Positions 16,828 through 26,067 of a DNA stretch of 64,000 nt are shown one piece after another; position 1 is the stretch's first letter; each line of letters opens with the position of its first letter. This stretch comes from an uncultured Ignavibacteria bacterium (GTDB lineage: Bacteria > Bacteroidota > Ignavibacteria > Kapaibacteriales > Kapaibacteriaceae), in the NCBI GenBank assembly GCA_903939735.1, contig CAJAIA010000012.1:34180-98179 (forward strand). The letters run 5' to 3'. Below the pieces are notes generated by a model. The model was not told where the DNA came from, made no database searches, and saw only the letters and a list, made by a program, of their open reading frames with translations. The translations under genes and the position numbers were made by a program.

Positions 16828-18207
16828 ATGTACGGCCGCCTCATCGCACCAGAGATCGAGGAACTCATTGCGGCACGCGACTTTGCGACTATTCGCGATG
16901 TCGTTCTGGATTGGGAACCTGTTGAACTCGCAGACTTACTCGCAGATCTCCGTGAGGAGAGCCGCGTCGTTGTGTTCCGTCTGCTCCCCAAGGATATCGC
17001 TGCTGAGTCGTTCTCCTATTGTGAGTTCGACACGCAACAAGAGCTGCTCCACGAAATGGCCCGCGAAGAAGTTGGCGCGCTGCTCAACGATATGTCTCCG
17101 GACGACCGTACGCAGCTGTTCGAAGATCTTCCTGGCAACGTCGTATCGGAGCTCATTAACTCGCTCAGCGCCGAAGAACGCAGCATTGCTCTAGCCCTGC
17201 TCAATTGGCCGGAAGATTCCGTCGGACGTCTCATGACGCCCGACTATGTGATCATCAAGAAGCATTGGTCTGTCCAACAAGCACTCGATCACATTCGCAA
17301 CTACGGCAAAGACTCGGAAACACTGAACTATCTGTACGTCACCGAGCATGGCACGCTGATCGACGACATTCACATTCGTGAAGTCCTCCTAGCGAGTCCT
17401 GATACCCGCATACGCGATATCATGGATGAAAAGGTTGAGTCGCTCCTAGCAACTGACGATCAGGAAACAGCGGTTCTTGCCTTTAAGCGTCTGGACCGCT
17501 TTGCGCTACCTGTTGTTGACATCGACAACAAGCTGTTAGGCATCATCACGCTCGACGACGTACTTGACGTTGCTGAAGAACAAGCCACTGAAGAAATGCA
17601 GCGATTCGGTGCTGTTGAAGTACTTGATGAGCCATACATCGATGTGCCGCTGTTCGAACTCGTACGTAAGCGCGCAACATGGCTCGTTGTGCTCTTCCTT
17701 GGTGGGTTCCTCACGGCAACAGCGATGTCCGCGTTTTCATCGACGATCGACACGGCAGTCATTCTCGCGCTCTTCCTTCCGCTGATTATCTCGTCGGGAG
17801 GTAACTCCGGATCACAGGCCGCAACGCTTATCGTGCGTGCACTCGCACTCGGCGAGGTAACACTTAGCGATTGGTGGAAGATCATGCGTCGCGAGATCGC
17901 TGTAGGATTTATCCTCGGCTTGGTGCTGGGAATCCTCGGCTTTGCGCGCATCGTTATCGGACATGGTCTCGACGGAACGTTTCATCCGGAGTCAACATGG
18001 ATCGTTGCAACGGTGATCGGTTTGTCGCTCATCGGCATCGTGATGGCCGGAACCATTGCTGGTTCAATGTTGCCATTGCTGATGAAACGTCTGGGATTTG
18101 ATCCAGCTGCATCAAGCGCACCATTCGTCGCAACGTTTAGCGACGTGACAGGCATCGTGATCTACTTTACGATCGCAACACTTTTACTGCGTGGTATCCT
18201 GCTCTAA
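16828..18207 (+). CDS. mgtE: Magnesium transporter MgtE
   Basis: MgtE is a dimeric Mg2+ channel gated by cytoplasmic Mg2+. The 459-residue product has the family order: acidic N domain ('ELADLLADLREESRVVVFRLLPKD'), two CBS domains (about 130-255, including 'MTPDYVIIKKHWSVQQAL'), a plug helix, and five membrane helices with 'PLIISSGGNSGSQAATLIVRALA', the pore signature, at about 315-335. Length is normal. The last 41 bp overlap the convergent membrane-protein gene at 18167. Confidence 0.95.
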   Translation: MYGRLIAPEIEELIAARDFATIRDVVLDWEPVELADLLADLREESRVVVFRLLPKDIAAESFSYCEFDTQQELLHEMAREEVGALLNDMSPDDRTQLFEDLPGNVVSELINSLSAEERSIALALLNWPEDSVGRLMTPDYVIIKKHWSVQQALDHIRNYGKDSETLNYLYVTEHGTLIDDIHIREVLLASPDTRIRDIMDEKVESLLATDDQETAVLAFKRLDRFALPVVDIDNKLLGIITLDDVLDVAEEQATEEMQRFGAVEVLDEPYIDVPLFELVRKRATWLVVLFLGGFLTATAMSAFSSTIDTAVILALFLPLIISSGGNSGSQAATLIVRALALGEVTLSDWWKIMRREIAVGFILGLVLGILGFARIVIGHGLDGTFHPESTWIVATVIGLSLIGIVMAGTIAGSMLPLLMKRLGFDPAASSAPFVATFSDVTGIVIYFTIATLLLRGILL

Positions 18208-18772
18208 CCAAGAACTCAAGACTGCTAGCCACGACGAGAAGCGGCAGAACCGATGCGACCATCATCAAGCTATTGTCATCAGGCACAGGTGCATTCATCC
18301 TGAGGATGGCGAAGCCAACCGATCCGGCAACGGCAAGTGAGAGCAGCGCTGGAACAACAATCAAGGGTGTCCACCCTGGACGTATTGCCGCGAGCACGCC
18401 CGGCACAAACAACGCAGGTCCGGCAGTAAGCCATAAGGCAATCAGCGAAAGATTCTGTTGAAGGGGCTGATGATGCGGTCCCCAGATGAGCGGAACCCAT
18501 TGCAACAAGCTCCAAACGCCCCCTGCCAGAAACGTGAACGTCACAGCCCACTGGGCGATACGTCCGCCGCGTGATTCTGTGCGAGCAAGTGCTGCGTAGC
18601 CGAACAGGAACATGATCACGCCATACGCAATCGTGTAGAGACCATACTCACTGGTGAAGAGCATGGCAATGGCATAGAGCGTAATCGTCGCCCCAATGCG
18701 CAGAGCTTGCGGTCCAACGCGACGTGTATACTCACGTGCGCGATCGAGGTCGGGACGATCCGTTTGCACCAT
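18167..18772 (-). CDS. Polytopic membrane protein of unknown function in the feo operon
   Basis: The 201-residue protein has a short basic N-terminus and about six hydrophobic segments (starting near residues 22, 45, 75, 110, 135 and 170). I recognise no family. It starts 9 nt after the feoB stop and is almost certainly co-transcribed with feoA and feoB, so a role in ferrous-iron uptake or its control (as FeoC or other small Feo partners in other bacteria) is a reasonable inference, although it resembles none of them. Its 3' end overlaps mgtE by 41 bp on the opposite strand. Confidence 0.7.
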   Translation of the reverse strand: MVQTDRPDLDRAREYTRRVGPQALRIGATITLYAIAMLFTSEYGLYTIAYGVIMFLFGYAALARTESRGGRIAQWAVTFTFLAGGVWSLLQWVPLIWGPHHQPLQQNLSLIALWLTAGPALFVPGVLAAIRPGWTPLIVVPALLSLAVAGSVGFAILRMNAPVPDDNSLMMVASVLPLLVVASSLEFLVRAGYHAVKVLRS

Positions 18773-18781
18773 GTGTGCCTC

Positions 18782-20620
18782 CTAGAACACGTTGTACACA
18801 ATCAGCGATGCAACGTAGGCCATAGCGAACGTGATTCCAAACGCAAGCGTTGGCCATTTCCATGAACCCGTTTCGCGCTTCATGATTGCCATCGTACTAA
18901 TGCACTGAAGTGCAAACACGTAGAAGGCAAGAATCGACAATCCTGTGCGCAAGGGAATCCGCTCCTGCAACACGTCGCGCAAGGGAGCATCAGACTCTGC
19001 AACATCTGCTGCATAGATCTGCCCCATCGCACTCACAAAGGTTTCACGGGCCGCGTACGAACTCAATACGCCGAGTGTGATGCGCCAGTCAAATCCAAGC
19101 GGTGCGAAGATCGGTTGAATCGTCCGACCCAGGTCTGCCGCATACGAGTTGTCGAGTTGGTATTGCTGCTGTTGCAGCTCTGTCATTGATGGGTCTGGTT
19201 GCGTGCGCGGTAGCTCGGTGAGAATCCACAACGCAACAGAGAATGCAAGGATCACTGTACCTGCCGTCGTCACGAAGTCGCGTGTGCGATGAACCATCGT
19301 AACGCCAATACTGCGAAGCGAGGGCATGCGATACGGAGGGAATTCAATCATGAACGGCACAACAGCACCGCGGAACATCGTGCGCTTAAGCACGAGTGCA
19401 ACAAGCAGACCACTGAGCGCGCCCAGCACATAGAGTCCGACCATCACCGCTGCCTGTAGCGAGAAGCCCCCTGCAATCGTGATTGCCGGCACTACCGAGC
19501 TAATCAGCAATGTATACACAGGTAGTCGCGCAGAGCATGTCATCAGCGGCGTTGCCATGATGGTTGCCATGCGATCCCGGTACGACGGAATAATCCGCGC
19601 CGACATGATGCCGGGGATTGCGCATGCGAAGGATCCAAGCAGTGGAATGAAGGAGCGCCCTTGCAAACCGAACACACCCATGGCACGATCCACCAGAAAC
19701 GCAGCTCGCGCAAGGTAGCCGCACTCTTCAAGGATTGTGACAAGCACATTGAGAATAATGATCTGCGGCAGGAAGACGAGGATCGATCCAACCCCTCCGA
19801 TGAGCCCCCTGACCACGAACGAGCGCAGGAGATCATTGCTGATCAACTGCGCAGCAACATCGGAGATCATTGCCGTGAAGACATCGATACCATCCATGAG
19901 TGGCTGTGCCCATGAGAAGATCGACTGGAAGAACAGCGTCATTACGATGAGGAAGACGAGTGCACCACCCACGGGATGCAACATCACGCGGTCGAGCAAC
20001 TTGGTTGTTGTGTCTTCCCGACCACGCACAACAACCTCGTCGAGTACGCCACGAGCCCATGCTGAGCGTTCTTCAACCGATGCTATTCCTACCTCGATGA
20101 GTTTCGGCAGTGTTGCAGCGTTCGACCACAGCGCGTCGCGTAGTTCGCCTAGACCAAGGCCTTTCGATCCCACGACGGGCATAACCGGTACGCCCAAGCG
20201 GTGATGCAAGGTGATGTCGTCGAACACACCGCCACGCGCCTTCACAGCATCAACCATCGTTGCCACGACTACCATTGGCAATCCAAGCGTCGAGAGTTCC
20301 GCGAACAACGCAAAGCACTTCGACGGATGGTCGGCACTCAACACATGCACAATCACATCTGGACGTGGGATTGATGGGTGCACACCGCGCAGCACATCAA
20401 TCGTGAGTTGTTCGTCCTCCGATGCGGCCGACATACCATAGATGCCCGGCAGGTCAATCACCGTGAGTTCGTCACCGTCCTTGCGTAACGTCCCAAGCAT
20501 TGGCTCGACGGTAACACCGGGAAAATTCCCAACGCGTTGCTGGAGTCCGGTGAGTTCGTTGAACAGCGTTGATTTGCCAACATTCGGCACGCCAACGACA
20601 GCGATGGTTCGTGTGGCCAT
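18782..20620 (-). CDS. feoB: Ferrous iron transporter FeoB with an altered G4 motif
   Basis: FeoB imports Fe(II) across the inner membrane using an N-terminal GTPase domain. G1 GVPNVGKST (residues 10-18), G2 Thr37 in FPGVT and G3 DLPG (56-59) are intact. The G4 motif, normally NxxD, reads TMVD at 121-124. The two gate regions are recognisable ('GSFACAIPGIM' and 'TCSARLPVYTLL'). At 612 residues it is shorter than E. coli FeoB (773), though short forms are known. FeoA precedes it with a one-base overlap (TAATG). Whether the Asn-to-Thr change alters nucleotide binding is untested. Confidence 0.93.
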   Translation of the reverse strand: MATRTIAVVGVPNVGKSTLFNELTGLQQRVGNFPGVTVEPMLGTLRKDGDELTVIDLPGIYGMSAASEDEQLTIDVLRGVHPSIPRPDVIVHVLSADHPSKCFALFAELSTLGLPMVVVATMVDAVKARGGVFDDITLHHRLGVPVMPVVGSKGLGLGELRDALWSNAATLPKLIEVGIASVEERSAWARGVLDEVVVRGREDTTTKLLDRVMLHPVGGALVFLIVMTLFFQSIFSWAQPLMDGIDVFTAMISDVAAQLISNDLLRSFVVRGLIGGVGSILVFLPQIIILNVLVTILEECGYLARAAFLVDRAMGVFGLQGRSFIPLLGSFACAIPGIMSARIIPSYRDRMATIMATPLMTCSARLPVYTLLISSVVPAITIAGGFSLQAAVMVGLYVLGALSGLLVALVLKRTMFRGAVVPFMIEFPPYRMPSLRSIGVTMVHRTRDFVTTAGTVILAFSVALWILTELPRTQPDPSMTELQQQQYQLDNSYAADLGRTIQPIFAPLGFDWRITLGVLSSYAARETFVSAMGQIYAADVAESDAPLRDVLQERIPLRTGLSILAFYVFALQCISTMAIMKRETGSWKWPTLAFGITFAMAYVASLIVYNVF

Positions 20621-20847
20621 TATACGTCCACGTAAATGCGAAGCTCCCGCGTTGGGCGGACGCCCAATCGAGCAACATCGAGTGCCAATTCAAGGGGGCC
20701 ACCAAATGGCGCTTTGCGCACAATCGTGCACCACACACCGGGCACTAAGCCTAGCTGCATAACACGCTGCGTATGCCGCTCATCACCCTCCAGGGAGATG
20801 ATACGGCAACGGGTGCCGGCTGGGAGATGTTGAAGGAGCTGCGACAT
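20620..20847 (-). CDS. feoA: FeoA domain protein
   Basis: FeoA is a small SH3-like cytoplasmic protein needed for FeoB function. The 75-residue product has the expected size and core: 'GDERHTQRVMQLGLVPG' corresponds to the G-x-x-x-x-x-R-L-x-x-M/L-G-L-x-P-G signature, followed by strands ending 'LRIYVDV'. It overlaps feoB by one base and is the first gene of the operon. A TAnnTTTG box and an inverted repeat lie immediately upstream. Confidence 0.93.
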   Translation of the reverse strand: MSQLLQHLPAGTRCRIISLEGDERHTQRVMQLGLVPGVWCTIVRKAPFGGPLELALDVARLGVRPTRELRIYVDV

Positions 20848-20851
20848 GTTA

Positions 20852-20868
20852 TTTGGATTTAGTCCAAA
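20852..20868. promoter_or_regulatory. Inverted-repeat operator candidate for feoAB
   Basis: TTTGGATTTAGTCCAAA has exact 6-bp arms (TTTGGA/TCCAAA) around a 5-bp centre. It lies 4 nt from the feoA start and overlaps the feoA -7 box by 4 bp, an ideal place for repression. Its form resembles the sites of DtxR/MntR-type metal regulators, but the regulator is not in this window. Confidence 0.6.
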
Positions 20869-20872
20869 AATA
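20865..20872 (-). promoter_or_regulatory. -7 promoter box of feoA
   Basis: The minus strand reads TATTTTTG, an exact TAnnTTTG match, ending 17 nt before the feoA ATG. Its downstream half is covered by the inverted repeat at 20852-20868. Confidence 0.65.
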
Positions 20873-20911
20873 CAGAATTGTACTTCGCGGATACTTTTTA
20901 CAATTTGTAGA

Positions 20912-22132
20912 ATGCTTCGATCGCTCTACGTCGACCTCAACTCGTACTTCGCCTCGGTGGAACAACAACTGGATCCGTCGCTACGCGGTCGACCGGTGGC
21001 TGTGGTACCTGTGATGGCTGATACGACGTGCGCCATCGCTGCTTCGTATGAAGCGAAGAAATTCGGTGTTACAACTGGCACCATCATCGCTGATGCGAAA
21101 GTGAAATGTCCTGATCTAGTACTCGTGCATGCAAAGCATACGGTCTACGTCGAAATGCACCATCGCATCATCGATGCTGTCGAACGGGTAATTCACGTGA
21201 AGCGCGTTGCATCCATCGATGAGATGGTGTGCGATCTCACCGGATCGGCTCGTAATCGTGATCGCGCACTGGCCATCGCACGCGATGTGAAGGACTCCAT
21301 CTACGCACATGTCGGCAGCGAGATGCGCTGCAGCATTGGTATCGCACCCAACGACTATCTTGCCAAGACGGCAAGCGATATGCAGAAGCCTGATGGATGC
21401 GTGGTGCTTGATGAGGAGGATCTTCCGCATAGGCTGTATGCGTTACAGTTGCGCGACCTCTGCGGTATCGGACGCAACATGTATGCACGCCTGTGGAAGC
21501 ATGGCATCTACACGGTCGAGATGCTATGCACCGCAACACAGCGACAACTCCGTGATGTATGGGGCGGTGTAGAGGGCGAACGCATGTATGCGCGTCTTCG
21601 CGGCGAAGATGTGCCGCTGCCACCAACACAGAAGTCAACGGTTGGACATTCACATGTGCTCGAACCAGAGTTCCGTTCTCGGGAGGGGGCTATCAGCGTC
21701 CTCCATCGTTTGGTACAAAAGGCAGCGATGCGCTTGCGTTCCTACGAACTGGTTTCGGGACGTGTTGACGTGAGTATTCGGTTTCGCTGTGGCACACGCT
21801 GGAAGGCAGGCATGAATCTGTCATCAACGCAGGACATCGTACAATTCACGCAGGCACTTAGTCGCATGCTGGTCGATATGCCACACGATACAACGCCGAT
21901 CAAAGTGAGTGTGTCGCTCAATGATGTTGCCCCTCGCGCGCAGGTACCACAGCCACTCCTCGACGACGTCGGGCCGGTGCGCGAATCGCTCAACGCGTCA
22001 ATCGATGCGATCAATCACAAGTACGGAAAGAACACACTCTACGTGGGTACGGCATGGAATGCGCTGAACAGCGCGCCAATGCGCATCGCGTTTACCCATA
22101 TCCCGGATCTTGAACTCGACGACGACGAGTGA
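20912..22132 (+). CDS. dinB: Y-family DNA polymerase (DinB/Pol IV type)
   Basis: The 406-residue product is a translesion polymerase. It has the N-terminal catalytic block 'YVDLNSYFASVEQQLDP' (first metal-binding Asp), 'KVKCPDLV', the palm motif 'SIDEM' with the second acidic pair, the helix-hairpin-helix 'LCGIGRNMYARLW', and a little-finger domain with 'KSTVGHSHVLEPE'. I see no clear beta-clamp peptide at the end, where the tail is acidic (LELDDDE). ATG 20912 is preferred to 20846, since the upstream extension would run through the feoA promoter and operator. The stop directly abuts that of the convergent lipoprotein gene. Confidence 0.9.
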   Translation: MLRSLYVDLNSYFASVEQQLDPSLRGRPVAVVPVMADTTCAIAASYEAKKFGVTTGTIIADAKVKCPDLVLVHAKHTVYVEMHHRIIDAVERVIHVKRVASIDEMVCDLTGSARNRDRALAIARDVKDSIYAHVGSEMRCSIGIAPNDYLAKTASDMQKPDGCVVLDEEDLPHRLYALQLRDLCGIGRNMYARLWKHGIYTVEMLCTATQRQLRDVWGGVEGERMYARLRGEDVPLPPTQKSTVGHSHVLEPEFRSREGAISVLHRLVQKAAMRLRSYELVSGRVDVSIRFRCGTRWKAGMNLSSTQDIVQFTQALSRMLVDMPHDTTPIKVSVSLNDVAPRAQVPQPLLDDVGPVRESLNASIDAINHKYGKNTLYVGTAWNALNSAPMRIAFTHIPDLELDDDE

Positions 22133-23869
22133 CTACCGCACGAAGTACGTGCGATGATGATTGGTCCGATCCATAGCGTTATGCGGATGCCCCTTTACAT
22201 AGGGCTGCACAAACCGGAAATCCTCGTCATTGAGAATCAGAAGCATCGGTGCATTATCGATTGCAATCTGCTCGGCCTGTCGATACAGCGTCATACGCTC
22301 AGCACGATTGGTGGTTGAGAGCGCACGCTCGAAGAGCGCATCGAACTCTGCGTTCTGAAATCGCGTGGAGTTGATTGGCGACGGTTGCGATGGCTCGGGT
22401 ACAATCTTACCGTAGTACAGGTTGAGGAATGACTCAGGATCGGGATAGTCCGCAACCCATCCGAGACGGAAGAAGGGCGCCGTACCTGCGTCGATCGACT
22501 CAAGATGCTGCGCGAACTCTACTTGGAGGAGGTTGACCGTGATGTTGAGATGCTCTTTCAGCATTCCCTGGATGGCCTCAGCAATCGAGGTGTTTCGTCC
22601 GCCACCAGCATTGAGCTGCAAGGTCAACTCGGGGAATCCCCGTCCGTTTGGATACCCTGCCTCGGCCATCAACGCACGTGCGCGTGCAGGATCGAACCGA
22701 TATCCGCGCACACTATCGGATGCATAGCCTGGCATTGATGGTGGCACTAAGCCATGGTGGGCCGGACCCGATGCTTGCCCCTTGAGGACGTAGCGAATGA
22801 TGCGCTGGCGATCAACGGCATAGTTGAGTGCTTTGCGTATGCGCACATCCTTGAGGACAGGATCAATCGTTACCATGCCGTAGAACTGTGTGGCAAGTGC
22901 CGTGACATGCAGGAGCTGGTACTTCGCCCACTTGCCCTTTGGTTGCTTTTTTTCGTCAACAATCTCTGCGAAGAACTCATTCGGAATGCGGTACGACTCT
23001 TCGAGATTGCCTGCATCAAACTCGAGAAGCTGCATCTTATCGTCCTTCATGAAGGTGAAGCGGATTCCGTCGAGATACGGTAACCGATTCCCCGCTTCGT
23101 CGACATCCCAGTATGTTGGATTGCGACGGAGCTCACACGAGCGATCGGGCGTCCAGGAAGCAAATCGGAACGGACCTGATCCTACGGGATGCTGTGTGAA
23201 TGCGTTTCCATAGCGCTCGATTGCTTCGCGCGGGACAATCCCCATCGATGTCTGCGCCACTGTGTATTCAAAGGGGGCGAAGGGTTTAACCAATCGGATC
23301 TGAAACGTTGTGTCGTTCACAACAACAAAGCCGCGTACTCCTTGCACTGTGGGTGCCATGCCCGAGCGCTGTGCCTGTCGGGTTGCTTCGTAGTATTCGC
23401 TAGCCCCTACAACCTTATCGCGGAAATACGTGTCGTTCTTGGTCTTCGTCCGCACATCGCAGACGCGTTCGAAGCTGTACTTCACATCCGATGCGGTAAC
23501 GCGTCGCCCCTTACCGCCGGGGAAACACGGATCATCATGAAACGTTGCCGTCGATCGAAGATGATACGTGTACGTTTGTCCATCATCAGACACATCATAG
23601 CTCCTTGCTAGCTGGGGTACGATGTTGAGCTCGTGATCGAAGCCGATGAGCTGGTCGTAGATGTTGATGATGATATGCGACGACGTCATGTCATTGACAC
23701 GCGCGGGATCCAGCGAACTCAACTCACCTGTTTCGTTCTGGCGGTAGACGCCACCATACATCTTACCGCCGGCTGCTGGCCGGAGCTCGCCTTCCGGTTG
23801 TCCCTGAGATGTGCAGGCAGCAAACAACGCTGCCGCGATCAGGATACTCGATGCCACATGAAGTTTCAT
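22133..23869 (-). CDS. ABC transporter peptide-binding lipoprotein (SBP family 5)
   Basis: The 578-residue lipoprotein (lipobox LFAAC, Cys about residue 19) is a DppA/OppA-like solute-binding protein: 'GGVYRQNETGELSSLDPA' start, 'YTYHLRSTATFHDD', 'VTASDVKYSFERV', 'GSGPFRFASW', 'DVRIRKALNYAVDRQRII' and 'AEAGYPNGRGF' are all family landmarks. These bind di- or oligopeptides and deliver them to DppBCDF-type permeases. No permease or ATPase gene is nearby. It lies 8 nt after the OmpA-family gene and is the last gene of a five-gene operon starting with the aldehyde dehydrogenase. Confidence 0.92.
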   Translation of the reverse strand: MKLHVASSILIAAALFAACTSQGQPEGELRPAAGGKMYGGVYRQNETGELSSLDPARVNDMTSSHIIINIYDQLIGFDHELNIVPQLARSYDVSDDGQTYTYHLRSTATFHDDPCFPGGKGRRVTASDVKYSFERVCDVRTKTKNDTYFRDKVVGASEYYEATRQAQRSGMAPTVQGVRGFVVVNDTTFQIRLVKPFAPFEYTVAQTSMGIVPREAIERYGNAFTQHPVGSGPFRFASWTPDRSCELRRNPTYWDVDEAGNRLPYLDGIRFTFMKDDKMQLLEFDAGNLEESYRIPNEFFAEIVDEKKQPKGKWAKYQLLHVTALATQFYGMVTIDPVLKDVRIRKALNYAVDRQRIIRYVLKGQASGPAHHGLVPPSMPGYASDSVRGYRFDPARARALMAEAGYPNGRGFPELTLQLNAGGGRNTSIAEAIQGMLKEHLNITVNLLQVEFAQHLESIDAGTAPFFRLGWVADYPDPESFLNLYYGKIVPEPSQPSPINSTRFQNAEFDALFERALSTTNRAERMTLYRQAEQIAIDNAPMLLILNDEDFRFVQPYVKGHPHNAMDRTNHHRTYFVR

Positions 23870-23877
23870 CTGTGCTC

Positions 23878-26067
23878 CTACCGAACGGGCGTGACAACTT
23901 CGATCTGCACAGTACGCGAATAGGAGCGTCCTTCCGGTGTTTCGTTGTCATAAAGCAAACGATCTGAACCAACCGGCTCAATCACAACGCGATCGTCACT
24001 GAGACCGAGTGCTCGTTGTGCTTCAACGCAGCGCTTGCGCGCAAGCTCACGGTTATACTCAGGATTGCCCTGACGGTCGGCGAAGCCCATGATTCGCACC
24101 TTCGATGTCGGCTGGATACGGTCCTTTACGCGCTGCATAATCCGCTGATTCGACGGATTGAGTCGTGCACTGTTGAAGTCGAATACAATCAGCGAGTAGC
24201 GCTCAACCATCTTGCCTTCTTCCTGTCGCGCCTTCATCGTTTGCAATGTCACGTAGTCAACAGCAACCGTGTCGGACGCTGTCACACTTGATCCAGCTGC
24301 ATCACGCACGCGATACGTCGCAATCACCGATCCATCGCGCTGAAGTTTCGTCTCTGACGTTTCAACCGACCATGTGACGTCGCGAGGCGAGCCACCACCA
24401 TCATCAGCCGCAAGTTGACGTCCGTTCTGCGACACGCGAAGTGACCATTCATCAATACCCTGCTCATCACGAACAGTTGGTCGCACAACAACGGTCTTTG
24501 GATTGATGATCAAGTCGCGATCGCGGAACTCGACAGGTTCGAGAAATGCTGGATTCCCTGTCTCGATCTCAACACGCTGATTCTCTGCGCGACCATCGAC
24601 TGTTGTTGGATTCGCAGGCTCTGCTGGAAGCAATCCCGCACGCGTCACGATACGGTCAGGTGCAATCCCCCAGGTCTTGACGAGATACTCCTTGATACCC
24701 TCGGCACGCTGACGTGAGATGTCGCGGTTGCCCTGCTCAACGCCAGCGTTACTGCAGTAGCCACTCACCGTGATCTTTCCATCAGGAATCGTCGACATGC
24801 GATGACCAATGATGTTGAGCACGTTCCGATACACATCAAGCTGATTGCGCTCAAGCTTCGTAGGCTGGAACGCCAACGCATCCGGCGCTGCAATGCGACG
24901 CTGTGTTGTCGATGCCATATCGCCGCTACCTTCAGGGTAATAGATCTGCGGCAACAACGGATAGCTCTCGATGACGTCGAGTTCTTCAACACGGATGGCC
25001 TCGAGCGGACCCATTGTACCGTCGTCACGACGCGCCATGAGTTGCGACGTAATGCCCGGTGAGAATGATCGCGGCGTTTCCCGCAGATAGCGTTCTTTGA
25101 TCGTGATCGTGTGATACTCAACGTCACCACGACGCTGCACGTCTTCGTCTTCGACGCGATTCTGAAGCGTGATGCGCGGAGCTGCAAGACCAGCCTTCTC
25201 AGCATAGATCGTGTCGCGCACGAACACGGTATCGTATTCCTTGGCTGCTTCCACCGGCGTGTAGACACCGAATCGCACACTCACGCCAGCCTGGACCGAA
25301 ACAACACGCCAGTCGACACTTGTTACAGCAAGTGCTGGTATATACGCACGCAGCTCCGGTCGCACAAGCGCACCCGAGCGCAGCGTGAATTCATATCCAA
25401 CGCCTACCGACCCATGCAGTTGGATGGCCTGTGCGTCTGGGATATCTCCAGCTGCGGCATTCCGCACTGTTGAACCGTTCGAGAACGTATACCCTTCGGG
25501 CTGAACAAGCGTCTCGCGCTGGTCGAATGTCTTCTGCAACAGAAAACCTGCACGCACTCCTGCAGAGAGCAACAATCCTGAACCAACCCGAACAGCGAGC
25601 GATGGTTCGAGTGCGATGATTGCGAGTCCGGCATCGAGCGTGTGGTCGACCATGATTGCACGGCGCTCTTCAACGGGTATCGGACCATCCGTAAGAACGG
25701 GCTCGTTCCCAATCTGCTGCGATGAACGCAACGTAGCCGACATTCCAGCATAGCCCAGACGGTTCTGAATCTCGAGTGATTCCGACAACGGAATGTCAAG
25801 CGATACACCACCAGCAAGACCGAGCGAGAGCGTAGAACCAAATGACGTACAGCAGTTCGGCACACCCGGCAACGCACCGAACTGTGCCATATGCAGGTTT
25901 CCATGCGCTCCCACATAACCGCCGAGATACATCGAAAGGCGTTCACCCTGCTGCGTCACGGAGTCGCGACGTAACAGTTGCGCGGTGCACTCAAGCGCGG
26001 AGAGTGAAACGACACAGATCACCAGCAGCGTAGACCAACGAGGATTCATCATCATTGTGCGCATCAT
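23878..26067 (-). CDS. Outer-membrane protein with two OmpA domains
   Basis: The 729-residue product starts MMRTMMMN and has a signal peptide ending ECTAQ (about residue 28). A probable outer-membrane barrel region (about 30-270) is followed by a first OmpA-like domain ('KITVSGYCSNAGVEQGNRDISRQRAEGI' in parts) around residues 440-520, a linker, and a second at the C-terminus ('IVFDFNSARLNPSNQRIM', 'RIMGFADRQGNPEYNRELARKR' in parts). OmpA domains bind peptidoglycan; tandem copies suggest a cell-envelope tether. ATG 26067 overlaps the upstream stop as ATGA, which decides the start. Confidence 0.85.
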   Translation of the reverse strand: MMRTMMMNPRWSTLLVICVVSLSALECTAQLLRRDSVTQQGERLSMYLGGYVGAHGNLHMAQFGALPGVPNCCTSFGSTLSLGLAGGVSLDIPLSESLEIQNRLGYAGMSATLRSSQQIGNEPVLTDGPIPVEERRAIMVDHTLDAGLAIIALEPSLAVRVGSGLLLSAGVRAGFLLQKTFDQRETLVQPEGYTFSNGSTVRNAAAGDIPDAQAIQLHGSVGVGYEFTLRSGALVRPELRAYIPALAVTSVDWRVVSVQAGVSVRFGVYTPVEAAKEYDTVFVRDTIYAEKAGLAAPRITLQNRVEDEDVQRRGDVEYHTITIKERYLRETPRSFSPGITSQLMARRDDGTMGPLEAIRVEELDVIESYPLLPQIYYPEGSGDMASTTQRRIAAPDALAFQPTKLERNQLDVYRNVLNIIGHRMSTIPDGKITVSGYCSNAGVEQGNRDISRQRAEGIKEYLVKTWGIAPDRIVTRAGLLPAEPANPTTVDGRAENQRVEIETGNPAFLEPVEFRDRDLIINPKTVVVRPTVRDEQGIDEWSLRVSQNGRQLAADDGGGSPRDVTWSVETSETKLQRDGSVIATYRVRDAAGSSVTASDTVAVDYVTLQTMKARQEEGKMVERYSLIVFDFNSARLNPSNQRIMQRVKDRIQPTSKVRIMGFADRQGNPEYNRELARKRCVEAQRALGLSDDRVVIEPVGSDRLLYDNETPEGRSYSRTVQIEVVTPVR

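Noticed and set aside
20873..20911. -7 box for dinB
   Set aside because: TACTTTTT and TACAATTTG are near matches, but neither has the right spacing inside the box; left undecided.
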